From Gnetum montanum (lineage: Eukaryota; Streptophyta; Gnetopsida; Gnetales; Gnetaceae): a DNA stretch of 64,000 bases. A model generated the notes under the pieces. That model did not search any database and was not told where the DNA came from. It saw only the letters and a program-made list of their open reading frames with translations. Positions within the stretch are counted from its first letter, which is position 1. Every line of letters starts with the position of its first letter. Location: contig MNCI01017913.1 in NCBI GenBank assembly GCA_015680685.1, positions 2,141,940 to 2,205,939 of the forward strand, read 5' to 3'. Positions 33,786-45,030 of the stretch are shown one piece after another. The position numbers and the translations under genes are program-made.

Positions 33786-36604
33786 TGTTGTTACATTTAT
33801 ACCATTTGATGGAATAGATTCTATGAAATAATGTTGATAATTAAGTTGCCCAATTTAATTTTGATTGATGATTGGAGGATTAGAATTAAATTAAATATTT
33901 AAAAGGTGCAATCATAAGCAACATGATTAAAATATGAATAATGATGAGGATTTTTGGAATTATACACACAATGGATCAGAATGATGATAATTTGCTACAT
34001 CAAGGAGGATTCCATCCTTTATTTACTTGAGATTAAAATATGCACTTAGTTGTGTTTGTTCTAGTATAAACCTTGATTTAATTTTTATAATTTCTTGTAT
34101 TATTCTAGAATGTTTCAAGGAAAAAATAACAAAATCATTATTTTTAAGGAAATCAATGATATATTATCATTCAAAATAGATATTTCCTATTTTACAAGTC
34201 CAACATTACATAGCTACAAGTGCAATCAGTTGTTTTACTCTATTTTATAGCATATCTACAAAGATCTCCAAAGCCTTTTATCCTAAGCTAATCCCAAGAT
34301 AATTGCATTCCATGGCTCATGGTTTTGGCATGAATCATCCTAAAAATAAACAAAGCATCCTTGATTAATCCATAATTTGCATACATGTTCAGAAGTGAAC
34401 TTTCAAGGAAAGAAAAAACATTTCAACTCTACACCTAATTTTGCAACATGAATATACAATTGTTTCCCCTCTTCAAGTAAAACCAAATTCACATAACCTC
34501 TAAGAAAGATTTCCAAATGTTTTAGTGTGTCCAAGAATCCAATTTTTACCCATGACCTATGAACTTTCTTTATTCTTGGTTATGCAAATCGATCTTTAAG
34601 GAATCCATGTATCATTGCGACATTTTCCCAAACAATTTACATGGATCAAGGGTAGATATCTTTACAAGAACTCCCTAATACAATTCAAAAAAACTAATCA
34701 CATTCCATGCCAAAAAGAAAACAGGAAAAGGCGCAAAAGGGTTTCTTAGTTGCTGAAGCCGAATCCCACCCTCATCTTCATAACCTCAAATTCCAATAGT
34801 TGTGGTATTAATGATAGGTATTTTACAAGCAATGAGCTCTAGGAAAGGAGGATAAATGGTGTACATCTACACAACCACAAATCTGAAGATGTTGGAGGTG
34901 GCAATGACATTGACGTTAGGAGTTGCTGCATCATCGACATCGCAAGTGGAAGTAGCAAGCTATAAACCCTCATACCCATACCACATAGTAAGCAATGAAC
35001 CTTGTTCTTGTGGTGGACCTAGAAAATCAAGTTTGATCCTTGGAATTAAAATTTGAATTGGAACATAATAAAGCTATGTATATTAGTATGGTGAATGTGA
35101 AGTTATAATATAAGTGTTCCAGAAAAAAGAGATAAAAGTAATATGTGTGCACATAGGAAGGTTACGATTTAAAAACAAGAAGATCTATAGAACTTTCTTT
35201 CTCCATGAAGGTTGTATAAAATCACAACTAAATATTCTAGATATTTACATAAAATCACATAACACAATTAAATAAAATTACATAACACTTGTCAAACTAT
35301 GACAAAATTTTATCATAAGTTCTTATGGAAGTTACAACTTCTTATGGAAGTTATAAATTAATTCCTTAGATATTTGTGGTGGACCTTAATATTTTATGAT
35401 GGTTGTAGCTACTAAAAGCCATTGTAAAAAGACTTAAAGTAGAATGAATTGGGAATTGGGAAGGATTTTGGAAAAAGAAACTTTGAAGAATATTGAAGAA
35501 TTTTTGTAGAGCATTGCTTGCTAAAGGAATCAATTCAGGTACTTTGTTTTAATCTTGTGAGTTCATTTCTTTCCATTTTGTTTTAATTATTTAGTTAAGG
35601 GTTTAGATAGTATCATGCTTGACATTTAATTTTGGGATTTTTGTAGGTTGTCTTTATAACTCTATTTTAGCACAATATTAGACTTTTATTAAGGTTTTCC
35701 AAATAAGATCTTATGTTTTTTAAGAAAAGCATCTTGAGCAATTTAATAGTAATTTCTTATAGAAATTGCTTGTTTAAGTCTAGGAAATCTAGAAAATCTT
35801 TGATACTTTGAGATGACTAAAATAGCTTCTTTATTTTTAAAGTTTATTTCCTTAAGATTGTAATCTTGAAATTGTCGATTTTTTTTTGGAAATTCTATTG
35901 TTTGTAGTTCTTGACCAATATTTAACTAACCCAAATAGAAGCTTGTACTTTGTCATTTACAAAACATTTTGGTAGTTAAATTAAAGTGTCTTTTATGAAA
36001 TTTCTTGTGGAGCTTAGAAAGTTTGAAAAATTTTTAATAGATTGAATTGTAATAGCTTTATTGAAAAGTGGTTTCTCATGTTAATTTATCTTACTTAAAT
36101 GTTTGAGATTGATGAAAATCTATTTTCTTTTCTTTTCTCTTTTTAAACCCATTAAATCTTGCTCTATTTCTAGTTTTCTTATGGAATTTTCTCTCTTGGG
36201 GAAATTACAAGTAGATAGGTAGAATTGGTTTCAAATATTTTTATGGAGTTTTATTTGTTACAAGTAGCATACTATAGGAACTATATAGACTAAGTGACTT
36301 GACAAAATAGGAACATTCAAAACCTCACAGTACTTGAAAAAGTTAGCTAAATTTTCTTTATGATAAGCAATTATAGTTTCATAAATAACCCAACCATTTC
36401 AACATTCACAATAGCAAACACATACTCACATTTAGTTCATTTCATAACCATTGAGTCTATTTGGAGGTATCTGGGCCTTGTTGTTGCCAAAGACCAGCAA
36501 GCACCTAAACCTTGTTTGAAGAACACCTTTGGATCTTGTGATGCCAATGATGAGACCATAGGCCCCCAAACATTGATGGTTCCAAATGATTACCAATTAT
36601 TTCG
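33786..36604 (+). repeat. RE-B 3' LTR (about 2.8 kb)
   Basis: It starts TGTTGTTACA right after the polypurine tract and aligns with 15,789-18,670 to its end near 36,604 (TTACCAATTATTTCG, compare TTGCCAATAGTTCTTTCA). The same two near-palindromes (TTCTTATGGAAGTT) lie at about 35,325-35,360, and the TATA equivalent at 35,423 has become TGTAAAAA. The interior carries the antisense PPR-like fragment. Confidence 0.7.
34210..34780 (-). pseudogene. PPR-gene-like fragment carried in the RE-B 3' LTR
   Basis: On the - strand I read, in order, LEEGKQLYIHVAKLGVELK (about 34,480-34,425), SLLNMYANYGLIKDALFIF (about 34,396-34,340), WNAIILGLA (about 34,315-34,290) and, in another frame, ALEIFVDML (about 34,280-34,254). 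This is the ordered pattern of plant PLS-type pentatricopeptide repeats, LxxGKQxHxHVxKxG ... SLLxMYxxCGxxxDAxxxF ... WNAxIxGxA ... ALxxFxxML. Frameshifts separate the blocks. PPR proteins act in RNA processing in mitochondria and plastids; this piece is a passenger. Confidence 0.6.
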
Positions 36605-37204
36605 AAAGCCAAAATTAATTTGGTTTTCTTGTTCGATGAGATGTGTTACATCCAAAGAACCTATCAGTGGAGCATGATGAATTAGATGTCACATGACCAT
36701 AGTGGATGAATTCCAAACATAGTTCATCATCATTGTTTAGGGTAAGGAAGGATATAATTAGTCTATGGGATTCTAGTCCAAGGAGGGTTAATGGAAGTGA
36801 TGTGAAATAAGCACTCTTAGTATGATAGGAAAAGCTAAACAAATCTCATGCATAAAGGTCTCATGGTAACTTGCTACCTTTATGAGTTTCATCTTCATGA
36901 TAACTTTAGACTTCACCCTACAAGAACAACTCCAAGAGAATAAGAAAACAAGACAAAGAAAACATGTCATTACAAAATAATTCATAGGGCTACTTGAGAC
37001 AACTAGAAAATCAAGCCATCATAGGTTACTATTGTTACAAGATAGAGAGAGATTTGTGCCATGTACATTAGATTTACAAAGTTTTGTAGTTCATTCATTG
37101 TTCCAAATAGAGAGAAAGAGAGAGAGAGATCATGCAGGCTAACTTCCTATAACTTGTAAAGGTTGTCAATGTCAACTATTGATTCAATTGTAAAGAAGAT
37201 TGTG
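36605..37204. other. Flank between RE-B and the RE-E integrase, no gene seen
   Basis: This would be the 3' non-coding part of RE-E (which reads right to left), cut by RE-B. A GA-repeat (GAGAGAAAGAGAGAGAGAGA) lies at 37,110. On the sense strand of RE-E it is pyrimidine, so it is not a polypurine tract. No LTR is recognised. Confidence 0.4.
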
Positions 37205-38330
37205 TTAGATGTAATAAGGCTCGAGATAGGAATGGTTGACTAGATTAGTGAATTCATTTCCACAAATGTTTGTTAATCTAAAGGCTCTATTGCCCTAGGC
37301 TTTGATGACTAGAAAATGTTCATTCCAATTGGCTAAGAATTTTCTTGAATGTTAACAAATAACCTTAAGGACCATGTCTCCTTCCTTGATATTTGATTTG
37401 TTTAGGTCATGAAAATGTTGTTTCTTCTACCTCTCTTGATATCATTCGATGTGAGCAAGCATTTCTATCCACTACTTTCTCACTGAATCAAGGTTAATTG
37501 TACACATCTCCTTATTTTGCTCATCTTTGATGAGGTCAAAGAGAGCCATCCTTAGTGATGAAATCTTCAATTCAAGTGGAAAAATAGCTTTAAATCCATA
37601 AACTAGGCTATATGGAGTGACATCGATTACCATTTGAAAGGTATTTTGATAAGCCCAAAGTGTGTAGGAAAGCTACTCATTCCACTTGCATTTGCTATTG
37701 TTCAAAATCTTTTTAAGCAAGTTTATGATGGCCTTGTTGCTAGCTTTAGCTTGTCCATTGGCTTGAAAATAGTATGGTGATGAAAATGAATTTTCAATAC
37801 CTAGGCCTTGACAAAAGGATTGTGTTTCTTAACTACTAAACTATAGTCCATTATGTATGACTATGAGCAAAGGTATGCCAAAATGGACTACTATGTTAGC
37901 CAATATGAATCTATAGAGTTGTTGAGATATTGTCTTCCTTAGGAAAATAGCTTCAAATCATTTTGTAAATTATTTGGTTGTAGTGATGATAAAGATACAG
38001 CCTACTAAAGACTTAGGCATTATAGGTCCAATACCATCAATTGCTCACCATTGAAATGGCCAAGTTATCTAAGTAGTGTGTAACTTGGTTAGTGGCACAT
38101 GTATCAAGTTCCTATTCCATTGATAGGTATTACAGCTTCTAACCTTCCACAAGTAATCAATTTGAATATAAGGCCAACATAGCCTAGTTATCTAATCTTT
38201 GTATCCATGGCTCTAAGTCCTATATGCCCCCCACATCTTTGTGAACTTGCTTAAGGATTTTTCAGGCTTTAGTTTTTCCTAAGCACACTAACAATATGCC
38301 ATCATAGGACCTTCATTATAGTGTGTTATC
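37205..38330 (-). pseudogene. RE-E integrase
   Basis: The - strand translation gives a zinc-binding region ending in TKLHTT and WPFQW, then IDGIGPIMPKSLVGCIFIIT with the first catalytic Asp (about 38,045-37,985). FGIPLLIVIHNG follows, in which the second catalytic Asp is replaced by His. SPYYFQANGQAKASNKAIIN (about 37,785-37,726) has Lys where the catalytic Glu is expected. VIDVTPYSLVYG follows at about 37,640-37,605. The C-terminus (KEGDMVLKV ... NHSYLEPYY, about 37,395-37,210) matches the end of Tat integrases, fixing the 3' end of pol. Two catalytic residues are lost and stops are present. Confidence 0.7.
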
Positions 38331-38762
38331 ACCTATAATGACATATTTTTTTTATATTTTATGTACAAAATCCTTTTGAGAAATAATTAGGCCCTATGAA
38401 CATTCATGATGCATTAGCTAAAACTTGATATCTTCATACCACTCTATTTGAAGAGTAGTATTAATAGTGGCTATGGAGGTACCTTTAGTGTTCTACATGA
38501 TGGAAATAGCATAGTTTACAATCAAGGAAGGTAACTTGCTAAATACATTAGACCTCACACTTAGGGCTAAGGTCTCACTGCCATTGAGTAATGTGTTCTC
38601 TGTTTAAGGTATATGTTGGATACCAATGTCTGTAAATGATTGCATTAGTTTCTTAGCTAAGTCATAATAAGATTGTAAATGTTTGGATTTAAATGCATAA
38701 ACCTTTATTACTTAGTTAACGACAAGTTTTGAATCATCTTTTATCATTAGGAATTTAATTCC

Positions 38763-39224
38763 TTAGTTATGAGCTACCATCATTCCTCTAATTATTCCTT
38801 CATACTCTACCATATTGTTGATACATGGGAATTGAAAATGATAGGTGAAGGATTGGATTATACTAGACGGTGATGTTATGATGATGGTAGCATTAGCCCC
38901 ATGGGAAGTTGAAGCTCTGTCAAATTGCATGATTACCTCATAGCCATCAAGTACCTTGTTGATAATGTTAACATGCTCATTAGGGAATTCAAGATCTATG
39001 GCAGCATGGTCTTTCATTAGAAAAATCATGAGTTTTGTGGCTATAGTTTTACCTTTGATCGAGGCTTGGAACATGTAATGTAGGCCAAACTCAATTGTTA
39101 TGGCTTTGCAATGGGCTATATAGCTACTTTCATAAATATTGGTCATTATGGCTCTAAGCACATTATCCTTGCAAATGACATTGACTTGGTTCCTAAAGAG
39201 GTAGTGTCTCTGCTTCTTCAACAA
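38763..39224 (-). pseudogene. RE-E additional RNase H after the polymerase
   Basis: A 153-codon - strand frame. The C-terminal 70 residues carry VIMQFDRASTSHGANATIII (first catalytic region) and NNMVEYEGIIRGMMVAHN with the catalytic Glu, the TNNxAEYEAxxxG signature of the extra archaeal-type RNase H in Tat elements. The N-terminal half (YIAHCKAITIEFGLHYMFQA) corresponds to the end of the polymerase-linked RNase H. A stop follows at 38,763, and a KDDSKL block further downstream in the same strand would supply the next Asp. Order here is polymerase, RNase H, additional RNase H, integrase, unlike RE-B. Confidence 0.65.
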
Positions 39225-39289
39225 GAAGACTAAGGCTAGACAATACTTCTCAATTTTGGTGTATCAGGTCTCATAGGTGATTAGTGCAT

Positions 39290-40610
39290 GACTTAGGTGG
39301 TATAATGGAAGATTTGCTCCATCATCTCATTTTTAATAGAGTAGAAAGCCAATGGACATGTCAAAGATAGCAAAGTAGGTGTAAAAAGGTTTATCCTTTT
39401 GTGATGGATAGAATATGGGTAGTTGTGCCAACCCTTGCTCAAGATATTCAAAGTCTTATTGGCATTGAGCCATCCACTCATAGAGAACTCCTTTCTTAAG
39501 CAAATGTTGCATCATTTGTAGCTTATCCATAAGCATGGAGATGAACCTATAGATAAATTGTAATCTACCTTGTAATTCTTGAATCTTTTTAAGGTTACTT
39601 TGTGTTACCAAGTTAGTTATGATCTTAACCTTATTAACATTGACATGTATCCCTACTTCTAACACTACAAAGCCAAGAATCTTACTAGTTTTGATGCCAA
39701 AGAAACACTTCTTTGGATTAAGCCTAAGTTCATATTTGAGACATTGCTTCAGCACAAGGTCAATGTCATGTACATGATAATTGGCCATTTTGAATTTAAT
39801 GGCTATGTCATCTACATAGTCGTCAAGTCATCCTAGCATGTACTCACTAAAGATATACTTCATGGCTCATTGATAGGTTGCATCCACATTCTCTAGACCA
39901 AAGGACATCATGATGTACCAAAAGGTTTCCTAAGGGTTTATGAAGGTTGTACAAAGTTGATGCTCTAGGTCAATCCTAAGTTGGTTGTATTCTAAGAACC
40001 CATCCATGAAGGATAACAAGGCATGTCCAACTGTAGTATTAATAAGTTGATCAATACTAGGCAAAGGAAAATCATCTTTAATAGTTGTCTTATTTAGATC
40101 TTAGAAATTAATACAAATGTATATACTCTCATTTTTCTTAAGTACTACCACTATGTTGAACATCCAATTGGCATAATTGATAGCTCAAATGAAACCAACT
40201 TGATATAGTTTCATGAACTTATCAGGAACTACCAAGGCTAAATCTAGTCTAATCCTACACACCTTTTTCTTAATTAATTTAATACTAGAGTCAAGTATGA
40301 TATAATGTTGCACTAGGCATGGGTCAAGTCTTAGAATATTTTCATATGACTAGGAAAAGGCCTTAATGTTGTCTTGAAGGACCTTGGTGATATCTTGAGC
40401 TTGTTGAGGTTTTAGTGAGGAGCTTAATTTCAAGGTTTTCTCCTCACCACCATGTACTATGATACACACCTTTACTAGAGAGTTAGTAATGTCACCAGCC
40501 TCAAGATCAAGGGTTTTAACTAGGTGCTTAGGCCATTTGAAAGGCTTGTCTATAGAGGTTGTGTAGTCAACTAGGCTCTTAAGCTCAAGATCTAAGTAAT
40601 TGAGATCCAT
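39290..40610 (-). pseudogene. RE-E reverse transcriptase with upstream linker
   Basis: The linker (40,610-40,350) contains MDLNYLDLELKSLVDYTTS and KVLQDNIKAFS, the segment that precedes Ty3 polymerases. The polymerase follows in broken frames: KTTIKDDFPLPSIDQLI (about 40,075), then the active site LDDYVDDIAIK (about 39,825-39,795) with intact YVDD. Next is an open stretch of 110 codons (39,788-39,456) including LRLNPKKCFFGIKTSKILGF and LQGRLQFIYRFISMLMDKLQ, typical of the connection and RNase H start. The family is clearly Tat-like. Several stops inactivate it. Confidence 0.75.
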
Positions 40611-40699
40611 GAATTATTCAACATCACCATGGGATCCACTTAGGTTCAAAGGAAAACTAAATTACTCCTAGGTATTCATACTTCAATCTTGCATATCAA

Positions 40700-41340
40700 C
40701 CATAAGCACATTAAGCAACACCTGTGTGATACAATGAGAAAACAATGTCAAAGTAATATAAAATACTTTAGTGATAACACATAGATAAGTCAAAACATAT
40801 TACATTAATGGTCAAACAAGGTTCAAACATGTATCAAAAAAATGTTATAAGATAGAAATTAAAGCAAATAAGATGAATGAAATGTCAAATAACATGGAAT
40901 GAAGCCAAATGAAAGCCCAAATGATGACAAATGAGGCCAAATGATGATTGAACCTCATCAAATGATCTTAAGCAAGGTCAAACAAAGTCATATTAATGTT
41001 CAATAACATCAATTGATGCTAAACCAGGGAAAATAAGGTTTAAATGGTGTTAATTGGGAGAAAAATGTGATGGAACAAGACCAAATGATGTGAAAATGAA
41101 GGAAATACAACCAAATGACACCAATTCAAAGGACAATGAAGGTCAATAATGTGTAACAAGGTTAAATCAAGCCAAAACATAATGGACAAGGATAAACTAG
41201 TTAAGGTGGGTAAAAAATGGTAAAACATGGTTAATATTGATCAAATAGACTTAGATTTTACTAGTTTTATGCCTTAGCAATCCATAGTGGAAGGCTCTAG
41301 GATCGATGAAAGAGTTTGGACACTTGTGGAGGTCATTCTG
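40700..41340. other. A-rich region with repeated CAAATGA words
   Basis: Between the RE-E polymerase linker and the tandem array the + strand is A-rich and repeats words such as GCCAAATGA and CAAATGATG (several between 40,905 and 41,135). It may be a diverged minisatellite, but no clean unit can be defined by eye. Confidence 0.35.
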
Positions 41341-41369
41341 AGTCTATTTGGAGGCAAAAATAAGGCATT

Positions 41370-42960
41370 TTTGAAAAAATATGTTGGAACACACAAATAA
41401 TACACTGATTAGTGTACTTTTAGTTGGTTCTATTGAATATTTTATCAAAATTTAATTTCCAAGGTTCATTTGAACCAATTTTGGGGTTTTGATGGCTTGA
41501 ACTAACAATGTAGTGGACTAGGAGTGAAAATTGATGATCTTTGGTGTCAACTTGATCCCCTAAAGGTATCAAATGTTTTTACAACCTAAAAACTAAATAG
41601 GCCAATGCAATTTTCTCTACTTATATCATATTTTTATATAAAAATTTAATTTATGATATCTCAAGGTTGAAATTCTTGTTGCAGCAACCTCTCAAGGTAG
41701 CACAGGGATGTTAGGGCTATTGAATAGTTGGGTGTTAAAATAAGTCAATGAAAGTGTAGTTTGAAATCCCATAACTTAAAAATATGGTGGATAGTGTATT
41801 TTTACCTAGTTATACCATATATTTGATATTTTCATATCTAAAATAAGGTCAAATGATAGTTGGTTTTAGGTACCAAGGTTCTACACTTCTCTAGTCATGT
41901 TTCAAGTCATTCGGAGTGTGGCTAGGCTATCAAATCTACCTTGGAAACTAAAAATATGATATCAAGAATATTTTTCATTTCCTCTAGTGTAATTTTGATG
42001 AAATATATTTTCTGAGTAGTTTGAAGGACCAATCAACTAGGTTTTTGGGCTCCTAGGGCTATTGGTGTCTATGCTCATGGTTCAAGCTCAAAACTATTGA
42101 TTCCGAGGGTTATTGAAACCTTGATTTGGCTACGTCTTCTAAAACATATGTTGGCCATCATATATTTGGATGCCTCCAACATATTTTTAAAGAAGATGAC
42201 TAATTTTGATCATTTTTGACTCAATTCTTAGAGTTTGATGAATCTTAGAGGTTCTGGCAAGGTTCTGGGGTTGGATTGATGTATTTGTTGGTCGATTTGG
42301 CTGGTTTATGGCTTCTTCTTGGATTTTGTTCAAAAAATATGTTATACATCATAGTTTTTGACTCTTCTAGTGTACCATTTATGTTTTCACGAGTCTTAAC
42401 TTATTTTTGACTCATTATTTGGCTTTCCAAGGTCACCAAAGACTCTAGAAAGGTAAGGAGGCTAGGGTTTGCTATTTTGAGGTTTGTTTGATGCTTTATT
42501 AGTTTCTATGATGGTCAATATATAGAAATATATGTTAGATAGCATAGTTTTGAAGTCCTATAGAATATTTTCTTAAGAACTATCAATTTTGACACTTTTG
42601 AATAGGTTCTAGAAGGTTGTAGGGCTTCCAGAGGCTTCGACTAGTGTTTGATAGTTGATGTGGCAATTTTGAGGTTGATTAGAAGCTTGGTTAACGTTGA
42701 TTATTCTCATACCTAGTAAAAATATTCCAGCCAATGTATCTTTGCCTATGGCTAGTGTAGTAATCCAAATTGTCTTATTTTGTATGTGTTTTGGCCACTC
42801 TTGATGCTTAGGATCCTTCAATGGTAATGCTTGGTTTCTAGTTTTGGACAAGATTTTATTGACTTCAATGTGCCAAGGATGGGAAACTAGGGGATGTTTC
42901 TTAATCATGCTTGGTGCTTGGAACCCATTTCAAGGCTTATTTTGGCATTAACCCTAGTGT
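41370..42960. repeat. Diverged tandem array, unit about 190 bp, about eight units
   Basis: A core of the type AAAATATGTT...CATCATAGTTTTTGACTC...CTAGTGTA recurs at about 41,376, 41,780, 41,951, 42,141, 42,333, 42,522 and 42,714, with a probable further copy near 41,625. Spacings of the later units are close to 190 bases, and CTAGTGTA recurs at 41,983, 42,367 and 42,751. Between cores, GGGCT/GGGGTT-rich segments also recur. It lies within RE-E between its polymerase and the start of the antisense gene. Some Tat-lineage elements are known to carry tandem repeats in non-coding parts. Confidence 0.6.
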
Positions 42961-45030
42961 ATGTTTTATGAGAAGTTGTAAATCCCATTGTATTTGGATT
43001 TTTATTGGTTTATTTAGAAGGTGCCTAGTGGGGCACACCCAAGTTTAAATTATTGTTTGGCATTAAAATTTTAACAAAACCAACATAGTTTTTACTTTTC
43101 ATATGTGAACATGGAGTCTATTGGGTGCTATTTGGGAGATGTGGGCATGGAGGTTATGACATTAATGCATAAGTGTTGGAAGGCTTTTTCTTTGAAAATT
43201 TTATGCAAATCATTCTTCCCAACCTATTTTTCATGTATTATTGATAAATATCCCATCAATCCTTAGTGTATCTTTTCATCTTTCATCATAGAGACAATAT
43301 AGTTGCAAGGAGGTGCAGAGGAGTTCAAGGTTTTCTAGCTATTTTCTCAAGATGTCAAAGAGATGACGAGAAAAAACCAAGAACCCAACCTTGGAGAAGG
43401 TAGAAACTACTATTAGAGGAATTTTTCACCTCCCAAGGCCATCCATAGGTGAAGGCATCTAGCATGACTACCAAGTACCCTTCTTTAACCATTTTTTATC
43501 AATCTTTAACCAAGTATTTAGGCATTTTGTGGTGTCTAGGTTACATGCGTTATGAAAAATTTTAGTTTATGTCTTTTAGATGTTACATCTACATTGTAAT
43601 GGTTTTCCCATGTTGTTATTTTAGCCTTAGGACCTTTCCATACAAAATTTTAAAGTTTTTATTTAGTTGATCCTATGCATTTTTGCTATTTTTTGACCAA
43701 AAGTAGTCAATTTTTATAATTTTTTTATAAGATTTTTTTATAGAATTTTTAGTTTTCAAGGTCATACAATTGTTGTAAAGGTATCAATGGTTGTATCCAT
43801 GGTTGAAATAATTCATTTGGAGCTATGGTTAATTTTTTATGATTTTTTTGTTGACCAATACACAGTGATTTTTTCAATTTTTATTGATTTTGCTTTTCAA
43901 AGGCTATTAGTGTTGATATATTTTAGTAATTATTTATAACTTCCAATCCTCTTAGAAATTTCTAGGATAGTTTTGGAGGGTTTCATACTAGTTTTGTAAT
44001 TTTTCAGAAAATTTTCACAAAATTTCCAAGGGTTCCACTATAGTTGTTTCACTACAAACTGGTCTTTTTTTTTTCTTTTTTTGAGAAAAAATTCAAAGGG
44101 AACCTAGGTAGATTTTTAAATTTTTCTAAGTTTATTGTTGTAACTTTGGGCTAGGATTTTTTTTTTATAGATATTTTCACTACCTGGACATAGAAAAAAA
44201 AATTTTGGTAGAATTTTATGATTTTTTGTTTATGTGAACTACCTTGTATAGTTGTAGTTTCAACTGTTACAACTATAAGCCTCCCAAACTATATAGGCAA
44301 TGTTGGTATACTTTTTGAATTTTATTATTATTGGTTTGGGCTTTTAATGGTTATTTACATATTGTATGCAAGTTTTTAACAACTATTTGAATGTTTTGAA
44401 ATTTTTATCTAGCTTTCCTAGAGTTTTTACTACAGCTGTTTCACTGTAAAATAGGATTTCTAGCTGAAATTTCATTCATTTGAGGTTGGAATTTTTACTA
44501 CATTGTTAATCATGGGTTAAACTTTAGTATAGGTTTGTTCTTATAGTTTCAATATTTGACATAAGATTTTTGTAATTTCTCATGCACATTTCTACCATGA
44601 GATTGTCATTAATGTCAATGGGCCACTTATTGCTTATTTAGTTTATAGCTAAATTTTGTTTTATGTTTTAATGGTTATCACTTAAAAATTTAGTTGTTTA
44701 ATTTTATGTGAGAATATTAATACTATGGTTGTAATTTTTGTTTAGCAATTTTTGAATTTTGATTATGATCATGCAATGTTGTAATGGTTATTTTTTGGTT
44801 GCATAAGGTCTTTTTGAAATCCATCTTGGTGGTAGTTGAGGTGGTTGGGATCCTATGCTATCTTAACATCCCAAGATCCAAAACTTTGCCTACTAATTGT
44901 TGGCGACCGTTTGGGACGCGACCACCAACGAGTGTNTAGTTTCAGTTTATTAGGATTCTGTACCTCACCATTTGCAAATAAGTCCACCTGTTCCATGAAA
45001 TGGTAAAAATGTGCCAACACTAATATGGTC
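42961..45030. other. T-rich non-coding region upstream of the antisense gene of RE-E
   Basis: Dominated by T-rich sequence from 43,650 to 44,870, with a repeated phrase (TAGTTGTTTCACTACAAA at about 44,041; CAGCTGTTTCACTGTAAA at about 44,434). A possible early exon begins at the ATG at 43,352 (MSKR, stop, then EKTKNPTLEKVE), preceded by a purine-rich leader. One ambiguous base (N) is at 44,936, next to an ACGAGTGT motif. Confidence 0.35.

Larger units (their letters stand above)
15789..36604 (+). mobile_element. RE-B: long Tat-like Ty3/gypsy LTR retrotransposon, host of two nested insertions
   Basis: The structure on the + strand is 5' LTR (15,789-18,670), primer-binding-like site, gag, protease, RNase H, reverse transcriptase, integrase, extra 3' ORF, polypurine tract (33,761-33,785) and 3' LTR (33,786-36,604). 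Removing solo LTR-D (1,756 bp) and RE-C (6,708 bp) leaves roughly 12.3 kb. The two LTRs align along their whole length, including the PPR-like cargo. I could not find a convincing target-site duplication, probably because of age. All coding domains carry stops. A 161-base assembly gap lies within the reverse transcriptase. Confidence 0.7.

Noticed and set aside
37105-37132. GA-rich run as a polypurine tract of RE-E
   Set aside because: RE-E reads on the - strand, where this run is pyrimidine. It is a simple repeat.
41040-41228. Histidine- and leucine-rich - strand open frame
   Set aside because: It arises from the A-rich, repeated CAAATGA words on the + strand and shows no conservation.
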